Of a DNA stretch of 36,877 nt, positions 31,478 to 36,877 are shown in pieces. Under the pieces are notes generated by a model that did no database searches, was not told the origin of the DNA, and saw only the letters and a program-made list of their open reading frames with translations. The stretch's first letter is position 1, and the number at the start of each line of letters is the position of its first letter. Location: the IMG/VR virus record IMGVR_UViG_3300010334_000131, positions 1 through 36,877 of that record, one strand, 5' to 3'. Source of the DNA: a virus. Both the position numbers and the translations under genes were made by a program.

Positions 31478-32119
31478 ATGGCCGTTGCATCATTAACAAG
31501 AATGACAGTGCCCCTGGCAAGCGATCAAAGCGCAAGCAATCAGGGCATGCTCATGCCCAAACTCAAATATCGCTTTAGAGTGGTATTTGAAAACTTTGGC
31601 GTGAGTACACCTAGAACAGAATTGACCAAACAGGTCATGGACTTCAAACGTCCCACAGTAAACTTTGATCCCATTGTTCTACCAATCTACAACAGTGAAT
31701 TGAAATTGACAGGCAAAGCACACTGGGCAGACGTCACATGTAATCTGCGAGATGATGCATCGGGTGCTGTGAGTCGCTTGGTTGGTGAACAGGTTCAGAA
31801 ACAAATGGACTTTTTGGAAATGGCTTCAGCCGCTTCAGGCATTGACTACAAATTTACCACACGTTTTGAAGTGTTGGATGGTGGCAACGGAACCGCAACT
31901 CCTAATGTTCTTGAAACTTGGGAATTGTATGGTTGCTATCTATCATCGGTTGATTATGGTGATGCCAATTATGGCACCAACGATCCAATGACCATTGCAC
32001 TAACTATTGTTTATGACAATGCCAACCAGACTCCTAACGGTACCGGTATTGGTACAGTGATTGCCAGAACAGTCAACGATGTTGTGACTGGTGCTGGTAC
32101 CGCTCAGTCTATTCAATAA
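31478..32119 (+). CDS. 19: Tail tube protein gp19
   Basis: gp19 hexamers stack to make the inner tail tube. The 213-residue protein has the expected fold signature: KLKYRFRVVFENFGV near residue 27, LTKQVMDFKRPTVNFDPIVL, then SELKLTGKAHWADVTCNLRD, and a late segment, LETWELYGCYLSSVDYGDAN, ending in MTIALTIVYDNA. T4 gp19 is 163 residues; marine relatives are longer. The ATG at 31478 is set by AGGAG; a 14-residue in-frame extension upstream runs back through the promoter and is rejected. Placement directly after the sheath gene matches T4. Confidence 0.92.
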   Translation: MAVASLTRMTVPLASDQSASNQGMLMPKLKYRFRVVFENFGVSTPRTELTKQVMDFKRPTVNFDPIVLPIYNSELKLTGKAHWADVTCNLRDDASGAVSRLVGEQVQKQMDFLEMASAASGIDYKFTTRFEVLDGGNGTATPNVLETWELYGCYLSSVDYGDANYGTNDPMTIALTIVYDNANQTPNGTGIGTVIARTVNDVVTGAGTAQSIQ

Positions 32120-32131
32120 GGATCGACTGAT

Positions 32132-33277
32132 ATGACCTGGGGTCAGGATTTCCTGACAGGTTTTTTTGGTGCGCAGGGTCTCAAAGACTATGCGCATGCC
32201 AGCCAGACCTTTAGAACCAACGGATACGAACTTGCTCCCAGGAACAAGTTCCTGTTCCATGTGTACTTCAATCTCAACACATCTGAAATCCCCAGTCTAG
32301 GTAGAATCTACACCACGTCAGAAAAGAGTGTGATAGGTCTGCTGGTCAAAACTGTGCAGTTGCCAACATTCAGCATTGATACAGAAACACTGAATCAATA
32401 CAATCGCAAAAGAATAATCCAAAAGAAAATCAATTATCAACCAGTTCAACTGACCATGCATGATGACGGTGGTGATGTCAGTAGACTGCTATGGTACAAC
32501 TACTACAGTTACTATTACAAAGACCCCAACCAACAGTACGGATCTGCTCCCAACATGAATGGCAGTATAGGACAGGTAGACAATGAACCTGGCTTTTCAT
32601 ACAACAGCAGAGACATCTACAGCCCCAACCGATCAGTCAATGACTGGGGCTATATTGGCGAATCATATGATCAAGGCAATGCAGGCGGTACAGGTATAGG
32701 ATCAGGAGGAGATCAATACTCGGGCAAGCCTCCATTCTTTAGAGACATCACTATATATGGCATGGATCAACACAAGTGGGCTAGTTATGTGTTGATCAAT
32801 CCCTTGATAAAAGAATGGCGCCATGATGACTACAACTACAGTGAAGGTGCTGGTACTATGACAAATACCTTGACTGTTGAATACGAAACTGTCAAATACT
32901 ATCGAGGCGCTATTGGTGGTTCTAGACCCGACACCAACATCAAAGGCTTTGCTGATCCTGCTCATTACGACAGCATCAGAAGCAGTCTGGCCAGACCTGG
33001 CAGTACCAGAAGTGTGCTGGGCCAAGGCGGATTACTAGATGCAGGTATTGGTATTGTGGAGGATCTACAGAGTGGCGGCGTGACAGGTATCATAGGTGCT
33101 GTGCAAAAAGCCGGTACTGCTTACAACACCTTTAGAGGCGCCAATATCAAGGCTGTGGTCAATGAAGAAGCCAATGCGGCTCTCAAGAGCGTGATACGCA
33201 ACACTGTGCCAGGCGCAGTGAGACAAGCACAAGGCACATCAGGGGGTTTTGTGTTTCCTAGGTCACCGGGAGCATGA
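32132..33277 (+). CDS. Second tail-tube-fold protein, possibly initiator gp54 or cap gp48
   Basis: The 381-residue protein contains a tube-like segment near residues 38-115: APRNKFLFHVYFNLNTSEIP, then LLVKTVQLPTFSIDTETLNQ, YNRKRIIQKKINYQPVQLTM, HDDGGDVSRLLWYNYYSYYY. This corresponds to the gp19/gp48/gp54 fold, with another tube strand pair at about 200-255 (WASYVLINPLIKEW, TNTLTVEYETVKYYRG). The middle (130-190) is a Gly/Tyr/Asn-rich insert. Length is near T4 gp48 (364) and gp54 (320), the baseplate cap and tube initiator. It follows gp19 by 12 bases with AAGGA before the ATG and overlaps the next gene's possible first ATG, so it belongs to the tube operon. Which of the two roles it has cannot be settled by eye. 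Confidence 0.65.
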   Translation: MTWGQDFLTGFFGAQGLKDYAHASQTFRTNGYELAPRNKFLFHVYFNLNTSEIPSLGRIYTTSEKSVIGLLVKTVQLPTFSIDTETLNQYNRKRIIQKKINYQPVQLTMHDDGGDVSRLLWYNYYSYYYKDPNQQYGSAPNMNGSIGQVDNEPGFSYNSRDIYSPNRSVNDWGYIGESYDQGNAGGTGIGSGGDQYSGKPPFFRDITIYGMDQHKWASYVLINPLIKEWRHDDYNYSEGAGTMTNTLTVEYETVKYYRGAIGGSRPDTNIKGFADPAHYDSIRSSLARPGSTRSVLGQGGLLDAGIGIVEDLQSGGVTGIIGAVQKAGTAYNTFRGANIKAVVNEEANAALKSVIRNTVPGAVRQAQGTSGGFVFPRSPGA

Positions 33278-33279
33278 TC

Positions 33280-33642
33280 ATGGGTGGTTCAGTCAACACT
33301 CCCAATCCAGATAATGATCTAACAGTAAGAATCTTTGATGGCTTTTACAGTTATGAACAGTATGTTAGTGCAGAAGAATATGATGTTGTCTACAGTTATC
33401 TCAAAAGCGTGTTTACCACAGATGCGGCTGCTGGCAATTTTGCTGTGGCCTTGTTTAGAATTGCAGACGAAACTCGTACTCCGGTGCTGACAATACTACA
33501 AAGCATCGAAGGACAGGATGCGCTGACCCTGACACAAACCTTGTGTTACTATCTCAACAGCATGAGAAGTGGCAGCACCTTGTTGGGTTTTGGCGCCCCA
33601 GTCACGCCCAACTATTACACTGCTAGGAATGTGTTGGCATGA
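33280..33642 (+). CDS. Small conserved protein of the tail operon, unknown function
   Basis: A 120-residue acidic protein without recognised domain. Notable segments are VRIFDGFYSYEQYVSAEEYD, VVYSYLKSVFTTDAAAGNFA, LFRIADETRTPVLTILQSIE and LTQTLCYYLNSMRSGSTLLG. The pattern of helices resembles small virion-associated proteins I recall next to tube genes in marine T4-like phages, but I cannot name it. Two ATGs are available: 33274 overlaps the upstream stop, and 33280 has GGGAG (33268-33272) at a normal seven-base spacing and is preferred. Its end overlaps gp4 by four bases (ATGA). A head- or tail-completion accessory role is inferred from neighbours only. Confidence 0.6.
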   Translation: MGGSVNTPNPDNDLTVRIFDGFYSYEQYVSAEEYDVVYSYLKSVFTTDAAAGNFAVALFRIADETRTPVLTILQSIEGQDALTLTQTLCYYLNSMRSGSTLLGFGAPVTPNYYTARNVLA

Positions 33643-34070
33643 GTCGCTGGGCCAACGGCACCTATACCTTGATGAATCCTGCCAAGTATGTGGGCAAAGG
33701 CACACCCAGATATCGTTCAGGATGGGAGCATGCATTTTTCAAATTCTGTGACTCAAATGATGCTGTGTTACAGTGGGCCAGTGAAAGCATAGCCATACCC
33801 TATCGCAATCCCATCACAGGCAAGCCCAGTCAGTATATACCAGACATATTAATGACTTATAGAACCAGAGGCAATCAAGTGCGAGCAGAGTTAATAGAAA
33901 TCAAACCCCGAAAGCAAAGCGTGATTGAGGAAAAAATGAGTTCAAGAGATCGTGCTGTGGTTGCTGTGAACTACGCCAAGTGGCACGAGGCCTCCAAGTG
34001 GGCAAAAAGAAATGGCATGACTTTTCGTGTTATAACCGAAGACGACATGTTTAAAAACGGTGGTAAGTAA
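33639..34070 (+). CDS. 4: Head completion protein gp4 (nuclease-like fold)
   Basis: The 143-residue protein matches the gp4 family: NPAKYVGKGTPRYRSGWEHA (residues 12-31), FFKFCDSNDAVLQWASESIA, IPYRNPITGKPSQYIPDILM, and AELIEIKPRKQ near 85. The acidic residues of the WE, PD and EIK motifs form a TnsA/restriction-nuclease-like site. In T4 gp4 (also called gp50) is needed to complete DNA-filled heads so tails can join. It is translationally coupled to the upstream small gene. No late promoter precedes it, so it is expressed from the tube operon. Similarity is strong across the whole length. Confidence 0.87.
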   Translation: MSRWANGTYTLMNPAKYVGKGTPRYRSGWEHAFFKFCDSNDAVLQWASESIAIPYRNPITGKPSQYIPDILMTYRTRGNQVRAELIEIKPRKQSVIEEKMSSRDRAVVAVNYAKWHEASKWAKRNGMTFRVITEDDMFKNGGK

Positions 34071-34076
34071 TAAATA
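34070..34076 (+). promoter_or_regulatory. Late promoter (ATAAATA) upstream of the HNH gene
   Basis: AATAAATA overlaps the end of the gp4 stop codon. The expected +1 is near 34082, leaving a leader of about 56 bases. Confidence 0.6.
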
Positions 34077-34079
34077 AAG

Positions 34080-34137
34080 GTGCCGATCGCGATCCTGGCA
34101 GATCCACCGGCTCTATGATTGAAAGGAATCACAGCAA
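34080..34137 (+). promoter_or_regulatory. Structured leader of the HNH endonuclease gene
   Basis: It contains TGCC / GGCA flanking the palindrome GATCGCGATC (about 34081-34100) and a small hairpin TGATT / AATCA (34116-34120 with 34127-34131) whose loop GAAAGG carries the likely Shine-Dalgarno. This could limit translation of the endonuclease; the evidence is base pairing only. Confidence 0.35.
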
Positions 34138-34752
34138 ATGTATTTACAAAACAAATACACTCGTTGGTATTATAGCATAATACAGCGAGCACAAATAAGA
34201 ACAATACCAACAGATGTTTATTCAGAAAAACATCACATTATACCAAAAAGTTTAGGTGGTAACAACAGTCCAGAGAACTTAGTTAAACTTACTGCAAGAG
34301 AACATTTTATTTGTCACAGATTACTTCCAAAAATGGTGACAGATGGTAATAAAAGAAAAATGACTTTTGCTATATGGGCGATGGCTAATCAAGATCACTC
34401 AAAACAAAGATTAAGATATAAGACTAACTCTTATGTTTATGAAATTCTAAAAAAACAAGGTGCACTGGCGGCATCACAATTAAACAAAGGTGTTCCTAAA
34501 CCATATAAAACTTGGCTTGGAAAAAAACATTCATTAGACTCAAAAAAATTACAATCCTCAGTGAAACAAGGAGATAAAAATCCAATGTGGGGAAGGCAGC
34601 ACAATGAAAGTACAAAACTGTCAATGAGCGTTACTCAAAAAGGTATTTCTAAACCTAAATTCCATTGTCATAAATGCGGAAAAATTGTAGGTGGCAAAAG
34701 CAACTTAGAAAGATGGCACGGAGATAAGTGTAAGCAGAGTTCAACCCACTAA
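34138..34752 (+). CDS. HNH homing endonuclease with NUMOD3-like motifs and C-terminal zinc finger
   Basis: The 204-residue protein has an HNH core near residues 30-60: SEKHHIIPKSLGGNNSPENL, VKLTAREHFICHRLL. Lysine-rich NUMOD3-like motifs follow (LNKGVPKPYKTWLGKKHSLD, KNPMWGRQHNESTKLSMS), then a C-terminal zinc finger CHKC-x(n)-RWHGDKC. It probably cuts DNA near its insertion site, between gp4 and gp16. The A/T-rich, lysine-rich sequence departs from neighbouring genes, as expected for a mobile gene. AAAGGA ten bases before the ATG supports the start. The next gene's late promoter begins within its last codon, so the insertion left the gp16 promoter intact or brought it along. Confidence 0.87.
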   Translation: MYLQNKYTRWYYSIIQRAQIRTIPTDVYSEKHHIIPKSLGGNNSPENLVKLTAREHFICHRLLPKMVTDGNKRKMTFAIWAMANQDHSKQRLRYKTNSYVYEILKKQGALAASQLNKGVPKPYKTWLGKKHSLDSKKLQSSVKQGDKNPMWGRQHNESTKLSMSVTQKGISKPKFHCHKCGKIVGGKSNLERWHGDKCKQSSTH

Positions 34753-34755
34753 ATA
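34749..34755 (+). promoter_or_regulatory. Late promoter (CTAAATA) abutting the gp16-like start
   Basis: CTAAATA overlaps the HNH stop codon and lies four bases before the ATG at 34760. No Shine-Dalgarno; expected +1 is on the start codon. Confidence 0.7.
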
Positions 34756-34759
34756 TGGT

Positions 34760-35254
34760 ATGAAGAAACTTGAGGAACTTTTTGATTTACCACCAAATGG
34801 CGGCATTCCTGTAGAAATGCCCGATCTTGATCAACCCACTATTGAAGAAACTAAAACATATATAACGGAGATTGATAGCACAATTGACAAGATAAATGCC
34901 GCTTTACCAATGGTACGGGATCTAGAATCGTCAGATCAAGAAATGGACGAACTAGCGGCTAAAGCAACTAAAACATTTGATGACCTAATGGATTTAGGTT
35001 TTAACGTCGATTCCAGATTTGCCGCAGAAATATTTGGCGTAGCCGGCACAATGTTGGGCCATGCACTCACAGCCAAAACAGCCAAACTTAACAAAAAACT
35101 CAAGGTAATCGATCTCCAGTTGAAAAAAGCCCGACTGGATCAACAAAACCCTGACGACGCACCCACTCATGCTGGGCAAGGCCATGTGCTGGATCGCAAT
35201 GAAATACTAGAACGCTTGATCGGCGATAGACGCTCAATCGCCAAAAAAGAATAA
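34760..35254 (+). CDS. 16: Probable small terminase subunit gp16
   Basis: The 164-residue protein has the same length as T4 gp16 and a similar plan: an acidic N-terminal tail (LEELFDLPPNGG, EMPDLDQ, residues 3-25), a central helical oligomerisation region (about 30-135, LDQQNP at the end; KTAKLNKKLKVIDLQLKKAR is strongly coiled-coil-like) and a short C-terminal tail (VLDRNEILERLIGDRRSIAK). In T4 gp16 rings stimulate the gp17 packaging motor. Evidence is length, architecture and the nearby packaging gene gp4; I see no single diagnostic motif. The large terminase gene is not in this window. The start is the ATG directly after the late promoter. Confidence 0.55.
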   Translation: MKKLEELFDLPPNGGIPVEMPDLDQPTIEETKTYITEIDSTIDKINAALPMVRDLESSDQEMDELAAKATKTFDDLMDLGFNVDSRFAAEIFGVAGTMLGHALTAKTAKLNKKLKVIDLQLKKARLDQQNPDDAPTHAGQGHVLDRNEILERLIGDRRSIAKKE

Positions 35255-35257
35255 ATA
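35251..35257 (+). promoter_or_regulatory. Late promoter (ATAAATA) of the capsid-targeted protein gene
   Basis: AATAAATA overlaps the gp16 stop codon. Expected +1 near 35263, then AGGA (35264-35267) and the ATG at 35275. Confidence 0.7.
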
Positions 35258-35274
35258 TCATATAGGACCTTACC

Positions 35275-35883
35275 ATGAAGACATTTCATCAATATCTCGC
35301 AGAATCTTCTCGCACATACGACTACAGGATCAAACTCCTGGGAGAAGTACCGCCTGAATTTATCAAACATCTGGAAGAAAAAATGGCACAGTTTGACATT
35401 GTCAAAATGAGCCGTCCAAAAAGCACACCTATTCAAAAGTTGCAAAAAGACTTTCCAGGTGCCGAAAACCAAAGCATGACTATCGTGGATGTGAGTTTTA
35501 GATACCCTGCCATTGAGCCACAGATCAAGCAGTTGGCACAGTTGTTGGGCTTTAATCCCAATTTCATTGCATTACAAACACAAGCATATGATGACAGCAT
35601 TGCCAAAGAGATTGCTGACATCACAGCACAAAACAAAGATCTGATTGCTGACACAGATTATCCTGCACCTGATGCAGAACAACGAGCCTTGAGCCAAGAC
35701 TACTCGGCCAATCCCTATCAACATGCAGTATTGCGGAACGAATATCGTTCAGACTTTACTGTGGCCGGAGGCAAAACACCTCCTGCAAAAACCACAAATG
35801 ATATTCCACAACAGGACACCAGTCCATTTGCAAATATCAAGCGTCCACCCCGCCCAGCAACTGGTGCAAACCCAAGAGGATAA
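35275..35883 (+). CDS. Putative capsid-targeted internal head protein
   Basis: The first ten residues, MKTFHQYLAE, closely match the capsid-targeting sequence of T4 internal proteins (MKTYQEFIAE), which directs proteins into the prohead core and is removed by the gp21 protease after the (L/I)xE glutamate. Residues 15-105 form a compact alpha/beta domain (YDYRIKLLGEVPPEFIKHLE, QSMTIVDVSFRYPAIEPQIK, QLAQLLGFNPNFIALQTQAY). The rest is a Pro/Thr/Asn-rich tail of 202 total residues. It may be packaged with DNA or act during head assembly. It lies between gp16 and another protein with a possible cleavage site. Similar openings also occur in other marine T4-like head proteins, so a purely structural role is possible. 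Confidence 0.6.
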   Translation: MKTFHQYLAESSRTYDYRIKLLGEVPPEFIKHLEEKMAQFDIVKMSRPKSTPIQKLQKDFPGAENQSMTIVDVSFRYPAIEPQIKQLAQLLGFNPNFIALQTQAYDDSIAKEIADITAQNKDLIADTDYPAPDAEQRALSQDYSANPYQHAVLRNEYRSDFTVAGGKTPPAKTTNDIPQQDTSPFANIKRPPRPATGANPRG

Positions 35884-35887
35884 TATA

Positions 35888-36877
35888 ATGGATAATTTTT
35901 TCTACGACTTAAACAAACGCATGGCCAACTTGAGCCAACAACAAACTCTTACAGAAGGCACAGTTGCTGAACGTGCTACCGGTGACTACTCTGCCACAAA
36001 GGCACGTGCTGGCAAAGACATTGGCAAGCCAGGCAAGAACTTTTCAAAGATTGCTGCCGATGCAGGCCAGCGTTATGGTTCAAAAGCCGCAGGTGAGCGT
36101 GTGGCAGGGGCAGTGCTAAACAAATTACGTCACCCCAAAGAAGGCATGGATGAAGCAGTGCGCGGTCTTACAGTAGGCAACGCGGGCATACGTCCGCCAG
36201 TGAATCAGGCCGAACGTGACATTATAGCAAAACAGTTTAAACAAACTCGCGCCACCAACAGAGCGGATACAACAACAACTGGTTATGGTAATCGTGTTGC
36301 ACCTCAGGGTGGTAGAGCATCCGCTGACAACACCGGTTCACTTGCTGTAAGAACCGAACCAACATATCACGGTCAAGAAACACCAGTTGTTTATAAAGAT
36401 ACTTACTATCAAGATGCAAAACATACCAATGATCGCACAGGCAAATTAATGATGAAACCCAGTCAAGGCAAAGGCGTTGCTGGTCAACCCGGTGTGACCG
36501 AAGCCGACGTGGAAGAAGGCAACGATTTTACCAAAGCCCGTTTGGATGCCATCAAAGCCAACAAGCCCACATTCACAGTGGGCGGCAAGACATACAAAGT
36601 CACAGGCGACACATCAGATGAACGACAAGTTACAGACGAAGGCTCCGGTCAATTCTATGTGTATCACAAAGTAAAAGGTGATAGAGCAGGTGGTGCTGAT
36701 TATGATTTGCTGAAAACATTCCCTGACAAAAGCAGTGCCATGTCCTTTGCTCAAACATACAACAACAAGATATCTGCTGACAAGAAAAACTTTCACTCGG
36801 CTGTGGTTAGAACCAAATCTGTGAAAAAAGACATGGACGAGGGCTGGGACGAAATGGAACGTGACGTCAAAAGCCGC
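35888..36877 (+). CDS. Putative head/internal virion protein, 3' truncated by the window
   Basis: The frame is open from the ATG at 35888 to the last base (330 codons), so the C-terminus is missing. AAGAGGA precedes the start by about seven bases. The N-terminus MDNFFYDLNKRMANL, then QQQTLTEGTVAERA, carries an LTE prohead-protease-type site near residue 23. Next comes a Gly/Lys/Arg-rich region (GKPGKNFSKIAADAGQRYGS, KAAGERVAGAVLNKLRHPKE). Near residues 205-240 is a module, EGNDFTKARLDAIKANKPTF, then TVGGKTYKVTGD, of a type I associate with marine T4-like structural proteins. A final domain contains QFYVYHKVKGDRAGGADYDL. It is hydrophilic with no membrane segment. Function is not established. 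Confidence 0.6.
   Translation, partial: MDNFFYDLNKRMANLSQQQTLTEGTVAERATGDYSATKARAGKDIGKPGKNFSKIAADAGQRYGSKAAGERVAGAVLNKLRHPKEGMDEAVRGLTVGNAGIRPPVNQAERDIIAKQFKQTRATNRADTTTTGYGNRVAPQGGRASADNTGSLAVRTEPTYHGQETPVVYKDTYYQDAKHTNDRTGKLMMKPSQGKGVAGQPGVTEADVEEGNDFTKARLDAIKANKPTFTVGGKTYKVTGDTSDERQVTDEGSGQFYVYHKVKGDRAGGADYDLLKTFPDKSSAMSFAQTYNNKISADKKNFHSAVVRTKSVKKDMDEGWDEMERDVKSR

Overview
This is a 36.9 kb piece of a T4-superfamily myovirus genome (contractile-tailed Caudoviricetes), most like the marine and freshwater T4-like phages of environmental bacteria. Recognisable T4 homologues are gp22 (3' end only), gp23, gp15, gp14, gp13, gp18, gp19, gp4 and probably gp16. There is also a dNMP kinase (T4 gp1 type), a DEDD exonuclease and a Nudix hydrolase. 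The host cannot be named from this sequence. Good sigma70-type promoters (TTGACY, 17-bp spacer, TATAAT-like) show a bacterial host RNA polymerase, and T4-type late promoters (NTAAATA / TATAAATA) stand in front of most structural genes on both strands. I see no tRNA, rRNA, CRISPR array, IS element or retroelement, and no stretch over 300 bases lacks a gene.

Layout: (1) 1-1494, end of the prohead scaffold gene and the major capsid gene. (2) 1522-4618, an accessory island: a GIY-YIG homing endonuclease between two cUUCGg terminators, then two convergent glycosyltransferase-like genes. (3) 4765-21052, about 16 kb of tail-fibre and other virion genes: a small structural protein, a 997-residue fibre, a protein with six WLAxQ repeats, then three tandem paralogous fibres (1889, 1646 and 313 residues) with the same N- and C-terminal modules and arrays of a 17-residue Gly/Asn/Thr repeat. 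(4) 21047-24237, minus strand: gp14, gp15, Nudix. (5) 24323-27774: a conserved unknown protein, gp13, exonuclease, dNMP kinase and an antisense zinc-ribbon protein. (6) 27872-34070: tail sheath (very large, 1172 residues), tail tube, a second tube-fold protein, a small unknown and gp4. (7) 34138-36877: an HNH homing endonuclease, probable gp16, and two proteins with T4-like capsid-targeting N-termini, the last running off the window.

How it fits together: the capsid, scaffold, neck, tail and packaging genes build the particle. The large fibre block bears on host recognition and is full of repeats that could recombine. The glycosyltransferases could modify virion or host glycans. The nucleotide and nuclease genes belong to DNA metabolism, and part of them sits behind host-type promoters inside the late region.

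The least expected signals are about expression. In at least six genes the late promoter abuts the start codon with no ribosome-binding site, which implies leaderless late mRNAs. gp13 has a perfect 9-bp hairpin that buries its start codon in read-through RNA but would be missing from RNA started at its own late promoter.
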